Assembly: GCF_011193355.1 (NCBI RefSeq)
Contig: NZ_CP049780.1
Coordinates: forward strand, 134,072 to 198,071
Reading direction: 5' to 3'
Length of the DNA: 64,000 nucleotides
Origin: Streptomyces sp. JB150
GTDB lineage: Bacteria; Actinomycetota; Actinomycetes; Streptomycetales; Streptomycetaceae
The notes below the pieces were generated by a model. That model saw nothing but the letters and a program-made list of their open reading frames with translations. It did not search any database and was not told the origin of the DNA. Below are positions 41,487-49,796 of this stretch, piece by piece (position 1 is the stretch's first letter; every line of letters starts with the position of its first letter). The translations under genes and the position numbers were made by a program.

Positions 41487-42338
41487 TCACCGGGCGGTTC
41501 CGAAGTCCTGCGTCCAGTAGTTGCCGGGCTGGGCGAGGCCGACGCCGATCTCCTTGAAACCGCAGTTCAGGATGTTGGCCTTGTGTCCGGGGCTGGACAT
41601 CCAGCCCGCCATGACCTGCTCGGGAGTGGAGTAGCCGTAGGCGACGTTCTCGCCGTAGGTGCTCCAGTTGTAGCCGGCGCGCGTGATGCGGTCGCCCGGG
41701 GAGGATCCGTCGGAGCCGGTGTGCGACATGGTGCGGTGGCTCGCCATGTCCTCGCTGTGCGCCTGCGCGGCCTTGGTCAGGATCGCGTTCGACTTCACGG
41801 GCGAGCAGCCGGCCTTGGCGCGCTCGGCGTTGACGAGTTCCACGACGCGCGCGACGGCCCCGGACGCCGTGGGCGTGGACTGCGCGGTGGGGGCGGTGGA
41901 GGGGGTCGCCGAGGCGGTGGGCTTCGGGGTGCTGGGGACGGTGCTGGTCTTCCCAGCGCTGGGGGCGGTGCCGGTCTTCGGAGCGCTGGGGGCGGTGCCG
42001 GTTTTCGGGGCGCCGGCGGCGGCGGTCGCGGTGGACTTCGGCGCCGTGGGCCGGGTGGTGCTCGGGGAGGGCGTCGGGGTCTGCGACGGCGTGCCGGTGG
42101 GCTCGCCGTCGTGCCGGTGGCCCGTCCACCGGCCGTCCCGGTCGCTGTCCTTCCGCCAGGTGTCGCCGGCGTGGTTCCACTCGCCGGCCGTGGTCCTCGC
42201 GGCGCTGCGGAGCGCGTTCTCCTCACTGCTCTGCCAGTCGCCGCAAGCCACGGCCACCGACGGAACGGTCACAGCGCTCATGGCGACGATGCCGATCACT
42301 ATTCGCCGGTTGTGCCTCTTCTTGCGATGCTTGCCCAT
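41487..42338 (-). CDS. Secreted CAP (SCP/PR-1) domain protein
   Basis: This 283-aa secreted protein has a positively charged signal (MGKHRKKRHNRRIVIGIVAM), a Thr/Pro/Ala-rich linker (about 75-160, with repeated PKTGTAPSA) and a C-terminal CAP domain (about 165-283: VVELVNAERAKAGCSPV, HSEDMASHRTMSHTG, YGENVAYGYSTPEQVMAGWMSSPGHKANILN, the canonical H/E/H set). Bacterial CAP proteins occur at the cell surface in development and spores, function mostly unknown. GAGG lies 7 nt before the ATG. There is no indication it belongs to the neighbouring operon. Confidence 0.88.
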   Translation of the reverse strand: MGKHRKKRHNRRIVIGIVAMSAVTVPSVAVACGDWQSSEENALRSAARTTAGEWNHAGDTWRKDSDRDGRWTGHRHDGEPTGTPSQTPTPSPSTTRPTAPKSTATAAAGAPKTGTAPSAPKTGTAPSAGKTSTVPSTPKPTASATPSTAPTAQSTPTASGAVARVVELVNAERAKAGCSPVKSNAILTKAAQAHSEDMASHRTMSHTGSDGSSPGDRITRAGYNWSTYGENVAYGYSTPEQVMAGWMSSPGHKANILNCGFKEIGVGLAQPGNYWTQDFGTAR

Positions 42339-42918
42339 GCGAGACCTCACTCGGTATGCGCGGAGCGCCCCCGGTGCGGTGGCCGGGTCGCTCACGCTTG
42401 CGCCGACTCCGCTCCTGAGCTGCGGAGACGTCCTGCGGGTCGTCATTCTTAGGAGGGCTGCTTCGCTAGGGCAAAGGTCCGTTCTCCTATCCGACGTCGT
42501 AGTCACGGCCGCCCTTGCCTGGCGCGCCACGGTGTGCTGGCGCAGCCGCCGCGGCCGTAGCGCCGTCCGGACACCCCGTCAGAAGCCTTTCTCTGCCAGT
42601 TGGCGACTGTGCATCGCGGGGGTGCACCACGTCCGCTCCGACCGGCGCGGACCAGGTCGGCATCAAAACGGACAAGTCCCTTATGTCGTACCGAGCGGTA
42701 TCTACTATCGGACGGGGTCATTACCTCTGAGTCATGTGACGGATGTCACGGAACCATCTGTCTCGCCCCGGAACCCCCGCCCCCTCGGCCCTCGCCGTCG
42801 CGGCGCTCCTCGGCCGGTCACCCCGACGACTTCCGTTTCCGGTGTTCGACGTACGTATGAAAGGTATGTGAATCGGGCGACGGGGCAGACGCAGGGTCAG
42901 GAACGGGGAGTGTGGGCG
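42339..42918. other. Intergenic region between CAP gene and anti-sigma-like gene
   Basis: This 580-bp divergent gap holds the two promoters. The frame on the plus strand is open throughout but shows no domain and no ribosome site before 42919. There is an AT-richer stretch near 42660-42730 and another near 42840-42880. I see no RNA gene or clear repeat. Confidence 0.5.
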
Positions 42919-43404
42919 ATGAACGCAGCGCAATCGGTCCCGGACGGTCAAGGCGTCACCTTCGGCGCCACGCCGATACAGCTCACGGTCGCCCTCGACG
43001 GCGACGGGTCCTGCATCGCCGAGGCGCGTCGGCACGCCGTCGGCTTCCTCACGCGGGTCCAGGCCGAGCACGGTCTGCCCGTCTCGGCCCGTGCGATGGA
43101 CCTGACCCGGCTGGTGGTGAGCGAGCTGGTCACCAACGCCCGCAAGTACGCGCCCGGCCCGGTCCTCATGGAACTGCGCGTGACCGGGGACCTGGTGGAA
43201 GTGACCGTGTGGGACAGCGATCCGGTCCTGCCGATCGCCCGCGCCGCCGATCCGGGGCGGGTGGGCCAGCACGGCCTGGAGATCGTCATGGCCGTCGCTC
43301 AGGGCTTCCAGGTGCAGCGCGAGCCGGTCGGCAAACGCGTCACCGCCCGCATCGCGCTGCCCGACGACCCCGGCGGAGCGCCTTCCGGCCGCAGACCCCA
43401 GTAG
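42919..43404 (+). CDS. RsbW-like ATP-binding regulator (HATPase_c_2)
   Basis: This 161-aa GHKL ATPase is of the anti-sigma/serine kinase type: N-box VVSELVTNARKYAPG, G1 VTVWDSDPVLP, G2 GQHGLEIVMAVAQGF and RVTARI. Such proteins bind sigma factors or phosphorylate anti-anti-sigma factors; Streptomyces has dozens, mostly orphan. GGGGAG lies 8 nt before the ATG. No sigma factor is adjacent; SpoIIE-type phosphatases are encoded elsewhere in this window and could belong to similar partner-switching circuits. Confidence 0.88.
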   Translation: MNAAQSVPDGQGVTFGATPIQLTVALDGDGSCIAEARRHAVGFLTRVQAEHGLPVSARAMDLTRLVVSELVTNARKYAPGPVLMELRVTGDLVEVTVWDSDPVLPIARAADPGRVGQHGLEIVMAVAQGFQVQREPVGKRVTARIALPDDPGGAPSGRRPQ

Positions 43405-43456
43405 GACACCGCACCGGAGCCAGCGCGTCCAGCTTCGGCGACGCCCGACCTCGACG

Positions 43457-43567
43457 GCTCGACCGGTAGCACCCGCCCTTGACGCTCGACCGCGACGGCC
43501 CGCCCGTGACCGCTTGACCGCGACGGCTCGGCCCCGGTGGCTCGACCGGCTCAGAGGCGCCCGCACG
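43457..43567. repeat. Degenerate 28-bp tandem repeat, four units
   Basis: GCTCGACCG (once GCTTGACCG) recurs at 43457, 43484, 43512 and 43540, a period of 27-28 bp, with partly conserved CGACGGC and GCCC between. It lies between convergent genes. No palindromic repeat unit or spacer variation like a CRISPR is present. Confidence 0.65.
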
Positions 43568-43592
43568 CGGATCACGCACGCGGTACGGGGGC

Positions 43593-44381
43593 TCAGAGGG
43601 CGGCCTGGTCGGTGTCGACGGCCGGTCCGGGCGCCCAGGGCGGTGCCAGCAGGCCGCCGCTCCAGGCGCGCAGAAGCTCGTGGTTCACGCACACGATGCC
43701 GCACTGCGCGGCGTATTCCTCGGCCGGTGCGGTGAAGTCGCTGGTCGTGACGATGACGGCCACATCGGCCCCGTGCACGGTGTAGCAGGTGCCGCCGAAG
43801 CGCTGGAGTTCCTGCGAGCCGACCTTGTTGTCGTCCCCGTACCGCTTGCACTGGATGACGACGCGCCGCCCGTCGGGGGCGAGCGCCAGCACGTCGGCGC
43901 CCAGGTCACCCGCCCCGCCCACGACGCGTACCTGGGAGCAGCCGTCCCGTATGCACAGGTCCGCTATGGCCTGTTCGAAGTCGTCGGCGCTCAGGGCGGC
44001 GTAGTCGAGGACGACGGTCGCCTCACCGCCGCCGGACACGTCGACCCGGCGGTCCTCCTCCACGGCCTCGAGCGTGGTCGCCGTGGCCTCCTCCAGCGCC
44101 TCGGTGGTACGGCGTGCGAGGCGTGCCACCGTCATGCGTCTCCTCTTGCGCCACCAGGCCGGCAATAGCGCGACGGCGAGCAGGGACAGGACGACCACCC
44201 AGGCGGGCCTGCGTTCGGCCACGTCCATGGCCGTACGGGCCAGCAGCCCCACGATCACCAGAAGCAGAGCGGTCAGGCCGAAGAAGACGGCGGTCGCTCG
44301 CAGGTCGAAGGGGCGCTCACGGTAGGAAAAGCGCCTGGGGCGCTCGGACAGGGCCACCGACCTCAGTCCTCCCTCGAACAT
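43593..44381 (-). CDS. Membrane-anchored Mrr-type restriction endonuclease-like protein
   Basis: This 262-aa protein has two N-terminal transmembrane helices (about 32-50 and 61-77), a helical linker and a PD-(D/E)xK nuclease domain of the Mrr_cat type (about 128-245). The nuclease core is D163 (DLGADVLAL) and Q177-C-K179 (RRVVIQCKRY), followed by LQRFGGTCYTVHGADVAVIVTTSDFTAPA, which is characteristic of Mrr. Mrr-like enzymes cleave modified or foreign DNA; the membrane anchor suggests action at the cell surface on incoming DNA. It is adjacent to RNA-binding and STAND genes. Confidence 0.82.
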   Translation of the reverse strand: MFEGGLRSVALSERPRRFSYRERPFDLRATAVFFGLTALLLVIVGLLARTAMDVAERRPAWVVVLSLLAVALLPAWWRKRRRMTVARLARRTTEALEEATATTLEAVEEDRRVDVSGGGEATVVLDYAALSADDFEQAIADLCIRDGCSQVRVVGGAGDLGADVLALAPDGRRVVIQCKRYGDDNKVGSQELQRFGGTCYTVHGADVAVIVTTSDFTAPAEEYAAQCGIVCVNHELLRAWSGGLLAPPWAPGPAVDTDQAAL

Positions 44382-44510
44382 CGAAACGAACCAACCACTC
44401 CCGGCGTGTGCCCGCGATTTGATCGTTTACCGCCGGACGGGTGAACTCGACGTACGGCGGCTGCAGGTGGCGCGCCGTCAGGTCGCGTGCGCCCGGCTTT
44501 CCGTCCCGTC

Positions 44511-46100
44511 TCACGTCCATGGCCACGCGGCAGCGCGGCCCGCCTCGATGAGGCCGACCATCCGGAACGCGGCGTCCGTGAGGCCGCCGAAGGTGTGACG
44601 CTGAGGGCCCGTCGGGCCGTGGGCGGGCTGATAACCCGCCAGGTTCCAGGTGTAGACCGGGATATGGGACGGGACCGGTTCCGCCGGCCCGCCGGGGCCG
44701 TAGGGCGCGGTCTGCTCGTCGGTGACGATGAGGACGCGGTCGTGGTCGCGGTAGTGGGTCCGTACCGCGTGCGCGGTATGGGTGCCGCCGAGGTCGTGGA
44801 ACCGTTTCAGCACCTCCAGCACCGGCTCGCCCGGCTCGAACGGCACCGCCGCGCTGCGCCAGCCGTACTCCACCAGGTCCGCCCGCTCGGCGCGCAGGGC
44901 CAGCGCGGTGCCGAACACGGCGGCGGCGTCCGCCCGGGTCAGCTTGGAGCGCTCGGAGACGGTGTCCCAGAACATGGAGTCGGAGCGGTCGACCAGGATC
45001 AGCGTCCGGCCCGGAAGGGTCGGGACGTTGGCCAGGGAGTGCCCCAGTGCCCGCTCCAGCGCGGCCGCCCAGCGCGGCGAGGGCGCGTGCTGGTGGGCGG
45101 CCAGGTAGCGGAAGGGGAACTGCCGGGACCGGGCGACCTCGGCGGGGGCCGCCAGGCGCGCGGCGACCTGGGCCGCGACCTCGTCCGAGACCCCCGCCTC
45201 GTCGAAGTTGCGCAGGTTCCGCAGGAGCGCCATCGGTCCCATCGAGGGGATGACGGCCTCCCAGACGGCGGCGTCCATCGGCCCGTGCAGCCAGCCCGCC
45301 AGCGCCTCCCACGTCATGCCCGCCGCGGCCAGCCGCTCGGCGCCGCCGGGCCCGGTCACCACGGCCCGCCGCTCCTCGACGGCCGTCTGCATCAGCGCCC
45401 GGTGGGCGGTGAGCACGGGGTCGGAGGCCGGCGGAACCGCCCGCTCGGGGTGGTGGCGCCGGTCCAGGGCGTACCGGAACAGCGCGCCCTGCCAGGGCTT
45501 GTCCGGATCGGGCGAGGCGTGCACCAGGTTGAGTACGTCGCCGAAGCGCCAGCCCTTGGAGGCGGTGTCGTACTTGAGCAGGGAGCGGGTGGTGTAGAGC
45601 CTGCGCACGGCGTCGGCGATGCCCCGCTTGACGGGCTGCGGCACGTTCCGCCCGTACACCGTCATCCAGTGGGCGAGCAGTTCGCCGGGCTCGTCGGCGC
45701 GTTGCAGCACCGAGTCGATCACGGACCGGTTGGAGGGGCCTTCGGACGCTCCGGCCGCCAGGCGGGCGCGCACGTACGTGGCGGCGCCGACCAGGGACGC
45801 CGTGCGCATGTTGCCCTCGGTGCGCAGCCAGCGCAGCAGGCCGGCCGTCCAGGCGGGGTCCTCGACGGCGAGCCGGCCGACGAGCCGCCCGTACCGGTCG
45901 TCTCGGTCCTCACCGCTCTCGTAGAAGGTCCGCTGGGTGACGAAGTTGGCGACCGCGAGGAGGAAGAGCTCCTCGCGCGGCTCCCGGACGAAGGCCGGAC
46001 CGCCCTCGTACGTGAGCGACGCCGGCAGGACGGGCGCGTGCTGGAGCCGGGGCGGAGGCAGGGAGCGGGCGGCCGCCGAGACCGGCGGGGCCACGAGCAT
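44511..46100 (-). CDS. TROVE-vWA protein (Ro60/Rsr-like RNA-binding)
   Basis: This 529-aa protein has the TROVE HEAT-repeat ring (about 30-355: EELFLLAVANFVTQRTFYE, TAGLLRWLRTEGNMRTASLV, FRYLAAH) and a C-terminal von Willebrand A domain with an intact MIDAS D371-R-S-D-S375. Ro60 and bacterial Rsr bind Y RNAs and misfolded RNA, and guide exoribonucleases. The ATG at 46100 lacks a good ribosome site; in-frame residues before it (RVSKIWSE) could belong to the protein, but no ATG/GTG/TTG fits nearby. No RtcB or PNPase gene is adjacent. Confidence 0.85.
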   Translation of the reverse strand: MLVAPPVSAAARSLPPPRLQHAPVLPASLTYEGGPAFVREPREELFLLAVANFVTQRTFYESGEDRDDRYGRLVGRLAVEDPAWTAGLLRWLRTEGNMRTASLVGAATYVRARLAAGASEGPSNRSVIDSVLQRADEPGELLAHWMTVYGRNVPQPVKRGIADAVRRLYTTRSLLKYDTASKGWRFGDVLNLVHASPDPDKPWQGALFRYALDRRHHPERAVPPASDPVLTAHRALMQTAVEERRAVVTGPGGAERLAAAGMTWEALAGWLHGPMDAAVWEAVIPSMGPMALLRNLRNFDEAGVSDEVAAQVAARLAAPAEVARSRQFPFRYLAAHQHAPSPRWAAALERALGHSLANVPTLPGRTLILVDRSDSMFWDTVSERSKLTRADAAAVFGTALALRAERADLVEYGWRSAAVPFEPGEPVLEVLKRFHDLGGTHTAHAVRTHYRDHDRVLIVTDEQTAPYGPGGPAEPVPSHIPVYTWNLAGYQPAHGPTGPQRHTFGGLTDAAFRMVGLIEAGRAAAWPWT

Positions 46101-46523
46101 CTCGGACCAGATCTTGGAGACGCGTGGAGCGTGACGAGGCAGCGAATCCCCCGGATGCGAAGGCGAAAGAACGGATGGGCCCCGGCCGGCACGTCCGGCG
46201 CGGCGGAGTCGCCCGCGCCTTCCGAGATCGGAAGTGGCGGCGGCGTCACTTGTTGTCGAAGGAAGTAGCCGCAGCCGAGCGCATCGGAAGGCGCGGTCGC
46301 GCCGCCAACGTACATGGGCGGTCGGAGCACACACCAGCGAATATCACCCGTCCCCTGGGCGCGGCCGGATGACCGGCACGCCGACCTCGTGCAGGGACCG
46401 CAGGACATGGTCCCAGGGCAAGGACCGCGGGGCAGGCGCCGCTGGGCCGGGGCCGCAGGCCAGGGACCGCAGGGCAGGCCCCCAGGACAGGCGCCGGTCC
46501 GGGGGCGCGCAGCGTGCGGACGC
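46101..46523. other. Intergenic region upstream of the TROVE gene
   Basis: This 423-bp gap between the NACHT gene and the TROVE gene has an exact 13-bp direct repeat CAGGGACCGCAGG at 46392 and 46461, and related GGCAGGCGCC blocks. Y RNA genes often lie next to Rsr genes, so this is where one might be, but I cannot identify a Y RNA fold by eye. Confidence 0.4.
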
Positions 46524-49496
46524 CTACTGGTCTCCGTCCGGCGAGGGCCCGCCGTCGCGTGCGGTGAGCAGTCGCCGGATACGGGCCCGGACCTCGGGTG
46601 GGAGATCGCGCAGCCCGCCCAGCACCCGGGCCCGGACGGCGTCCTCTTCGCCGGGCGGCAGCTCCGGGGCGCCGAGCAGCAGCGTCAGGACGTCGTGCGC
46701 GAGGGAGGTGGCCGGGCCGCCCGGTGAGGTGAGGAAGGTGGTCACGGCGGGCCCCAGCCAGGTGTAGACCGGGTCCATGACGTGGCGTACCACGCCGTCG
46801 TTCGTGCCGTCGGAGACGTCCGCCTTGTGCCGCAGTTCATGCCAGTAGGTGCGGGACCAGCCCGGGCCGTCGTTGCCCTGCGGGAACCGGTAGAGCCAGT
46901 TCATGTCCAGCGGCTGCGGCGGGTCCGGCGGGGTGCCGCCCCGCAGGGAGATGTGCAACTCCCTGCCCTGTTCGTTCCAGCCGCGGCTCAGCGAGAGGGA
47001 GAGGGCGAAGTCGGTCCACTGCTCCTCGTCAAACGAGGAGCGCCACAGCAGTACGTGCCGGTGCCAGGCGCCGGCGTGATCGTCCCAGGACGGGAACAGC
47101 TCGCCGGCGGTGACACGGCCTTTGAACAGCAGGATCACCAGGACGAGGTTGGCGCCGTAGATGCCGTGGCGGGCGGAGGTCCGCAGGCCGGGTGAGGCGG
47201 CATACCGGGTGGGCCGGTAGGCGCGGTGGGGTTCGTGCGTGCGTTGCCCGTGCTGGTGCAGTACGGCGGTGAGGAGGCCCGCCAGCCGTTCCCGCTCGGC
47301 GGCGGGGATCCGGCGGACCATCGAGGCCGCGAACCGCAGCATCTGCCGGGAGGACAGCGGCGCGTACGAGAGCAGGGTGTACGCGAGATCGTCGTCGACG
47401 CTGCGCTCGGCCACGGACAGGGACGGGCGGTGGGCCACCAGGCTCGTCAGCACGTGCAGGGTGAGACGTACGACCAGGTACTCGCCGAAGGTGGCGTGCA
47501 GGAACTCGTACGTGGCCAGCACCCGCCCGTCCCGCACGGACTGTGCGCGCTGGACGAAGAAGAAGCGGCCGAGCGTCACTTCGGCGGCGCCAAGTGGGGT
47601 GCGGAACCCGGATGCCTCGGCGGACGCCCGGCCCAGCAACGCCGTGAGGTCTTCGTCGAGTTCGGCGACCGACACCCATTGGCGGCGGCGGTTGTGCAGC
47701 GCGAAGGCGACCAGGGACAGCCGTTGCAGTTCGCGTTCGGCGCGGTCGCGTGCCTCGTCCTCCGTCACGGCGGCGAGGGCCGGGGCGGTCTTGTCGGTCT
47801 CGCGGCGGGCGAAGGAGGTGAGCAGTTCCTCGTACAGCTCGGCCTCGTCGAGCGGACTGTCGCTGTCGCGGCGCAGGGCGTTGCCGGTCGCGTCGTACAT
47901 CGCGAGCATCGTCAGCAGCAGCGGTTGTTCGGCGAGCGACCGGTGGCGGGCGACGGCCGCCCAGTCCAGTGGCCGCAGTCCGCGTGCGGCGAAGCCGTCG
48001 GCGTTCGCCTCGTTCCACAGGGCGAGCCACTGGCGGATCTGGTCCTCGCGGAACGGTTCCAGGCGCAGGGCGACCAGCCCTTCGGGGTAACGGGCCCGGT
48101 CCGCCACGGCGATACGGCTGGTGACGAGGGCCCTGAGAGGGCGGCCCTGGTCCGCCTCGCGCTGCTGGAAGTGCGCGACGCGGGTGAGGAAGTCGCTGTG
48201 GTGGACCCCGGTGGTCTGCAGCAGCTCGTCGAAGCCGTCCAGGAGCAGGACGGGCACGGCGTCTCCGGCCGCGCGCACCAGGTCCGGCCAGGAAGCCCGT
48301 TCCCCGGTCGCGGCCCGCACCGCCTGCTCGATCTGGGTCTGCAGGTCGTCCTCCGCGTGCACGTCCCGCAGGGGCACGCGTACGGGCAGGAAGCCCGCCG
48401 CCGGGAGCCGGGCGGCCAGCACGCGCGTCAGCACGGACTTCCCGGCCCCCGGCTGGCCGAGGACGAGCAGGGGCGACGCGGCCGATCCGGCCGATGTGAG
48501 GGCTCCGGCGAGGTAGCCGGTGATGTCCCCGCGTACCGGAACCTCCTCCCACCACGACTCGTTGGCCGGTCCGCTGGGTCCGGCCACCTCACGCACCCGG
48601 AAGTCCGGGTCGAGGTACATCTCCCGCAGAGTCGGGACGCGGATGCCCGCCGGCCCGGAGGAGGCGTCCAGGACGGAACGGGTGAGCACGGCCTCCGCCG
48701 CGCGGACCAGGGCGGCGGCGACGTCCACGGGCGGACGCGCGGCTCGGGCGAGGCCGCCCAGCAGCTCGGTCACCCCCGCGAGGGACCGGCGCACCTCGGC
48801 CCGCGTCGCCTGGTGCTCGATCCGCGTGACCCACAGGTCGAACTCAGGCGCTTCCTGCGCGAGTTGTGAGTAGAGCGACGCGTACTGCTCGACGGCGTCG
48901 CGCGGCAGATCGGCGCGGATCACCCGCCCGGCCTCCTCCCGGGCCGCGTCACTCTGCGCGTGCCACACCCGCAAACCCTCGGCGAAGTCGAGAAACCTCG
49001 CGGACAGGCCCTCGTACCAGCGGTGCAGCTCGGCCATGACCGCCTCGACCGGCCGGTGGGGCGCGGGGCTGGGCGCGTCGGCGGCCGCGAGCGACCGGGC
49101 GAACGCGTACCCGCGCTCCACCGCCGGCGACACACCCGCCAGGGTGAGCTGTTCGCCGCGCGTCAGCTCCAAGTCCGCCAGCCTCAGCGGGAGTCGCCGA
49201 TCCTCCAGCGCCTGGAACCAGGCGACCACGACGATCACCGTGTGGGCGGCGTGCAGCAGTTCGGTCCGCTGCGCGCGGCCTTCCGCGTGCGCCAGACGCC
49301 GCCCGATCCCCCGCACGGCGCCCCGGCCCAGCGTAAGCACGCTGCCGCGGGCGTCGGCGATCCGGAGCAGCCCGTCGGACACACCGCCGGTCGCCGCGTT
49401 CAGCGCCCCGCCGAGCGCCCGGTCCAGGGCGGCGACGGCGGGCGGGTCACAGCCCAGCAGCGCCAGCGCGTCCGAGAAGGACAGCAGTCTCCGCAT
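46524..49496 (-). CDS. NACHT-domain STAND NTPase
   Basis: This large (990-aa) STAND protein has an N-terminal about 300-residue helical region found in actinobacterial NACHT proteins (conserved LLRIADARG, AWFQALEDRRLPL), a NACHT domain with Walker A GQPGAGKS (347-354), Walker B VLLLDGFDELL (416-426) and sensor segment RALVTSRIAV, then a winged-helix/helical region (FLHATFGEYLVVRL) and a C-terminal helical part without classic repeats. Related NACHT proteins (Avs and bacterial NLR-like groups) protect against phages. GGAG precedes the ATG. It is divergent from a DUF1963 gene. Confidence 0.88.
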   Translation of the reverse strand: MRRLLSFSDALALLGCDPPAVAALDRALGGALNAATGGVSDGLLRIADARGSVLTLGRGAVRGIGRRLAHAEGRAQRTELLHAAHTVIVVVAWFQALEDRRLPLRLADLELTRGEQLTLAGVSPAVERGYAFARSLAAADAPSPAPHRPVEAVMAELHRWYEGLSARFLDFAEGLRVWHAQSDAAREEAGRVIRADLPRDAVEQYASLYSQLAQEAPEFDLWVTRIEHQATRAEVRRSLAGVTELLGGLARAARPPVDVAAALVRAAEAVLTRSVLDASSGPAGIRVPTLREMYLDPDFRVREVAGPSGPANESWWEEVPVRGDITGYLAGALTSAGSAASPLLVLGQPGAGKSVLTRVLAARLPAAGFLPVRVPLRDVHAEDDLQTQIEQAVRAATGERASWPDLVRAAGDAVPVLLLDGFDELLQTTGVHHSDFLTRVAHFQQREADQGRPLRALVTSRIAVADRARYPEGLVALRLEPFREDQIRQWLALWNEANADGFAARGLRPLDWAAVARHRSLAEQPLLLTMLAMYDATGNALRRDSDSPLDEAELYEELLTSFARRETDKTAPALAAVTEDEARDRAERELQRLSLVAFALHNRRRQWVSVAELDEDLTALLGRASAEASGFRTPLGAAEVTLGRFFFVQRAQSVRDGRVLATYEFLHATFGEYLVVRLTLHVLTSLVAHRPSLSVAERSVDDDLAYTLLSYAPLSSRQMLRFAASMVRRIPAAERERLAGLLTAVLHQHGQRTHEPHRAYRPTRYAASPGLRTSARHGIYGANLVLVILLFKGRVTAGELFPSWDDHAGAWHRHVLLWRSSFDEEQWTDFALSLSLSRGWNEQGRELHISLRGGTPPDPPQPLDMNWLYRFPQGNDGPGWSRTYWHELRHKADVSDGTNDGVVRHVMDPVYTWLGPAVTTFLTSPGGPATSLAHDVLTLLLGAPELPPGEEDAVRARVLGGLRDLPPEVRARIRRLLTARDGGPSPDGDQ

Positions 49497-49796
49497 CGCC
49501 ACTCCGCCCCCAGCGTCCCCGTCGCCCCACACCGCCCGCCGCCCGCCATTCACCGGCTGTCGGCTGTCGCCATGGCTGCCCGCGCCGTACGACAGTCCCG
49601 TACCGCACTGTGGCACATCCGGGGCGGGCCGGCCCGGGGTTCCGCTCGGCGGGTGACCATGATGGTCCACGCCCACCACGCTCCGCCCCACGCCCGACCC
49701 GAGGAGCCCCCGACCCGAGGAGCCCCCGACCCGAGGAGCCCCCGGCCCGAGGAGCCCCCGGCCCGAGGGGCCCGCTGCCCGAGGAGGACTCGCCCC
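49497..49796. other. Divergent intergenic region, NACHT / DUF1963
   Basis: This 300-bp divergent region holds both promoters and the 16-bp tandem array at 49696-49775. No gene is seen. Confidence 0.55.
49696..49775 (+). repeat. Five-unit 16-bp tandem repeat in the DUF1963 leader
   Basis: Three exact copies of GACCCGAGGAGCCCCC are followed by GGCCCGAGGAGCCCCC and a degenerate fifth unit, ending 21 bp before the start codon. Each unit carries a GAGGAG, so the leader offers several ribosome-site-like sequences before the real GAGGAGG. Confidence 0.88.

Noticed and set aside
42487..42675. Short leftward frame in the CAP/anti-sigma gap
   Set aside because: No ribosome site, no hydrophobic or domain pattern, and biased composition only by GC content.
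49696..49775. Tandem repeats as a CRISPR array
   Set aside because: The units abut without spacers and are only 16 bp; there are no cas genes in the window. The 28-bp repeat at 43457 likewise has no unique spacers.
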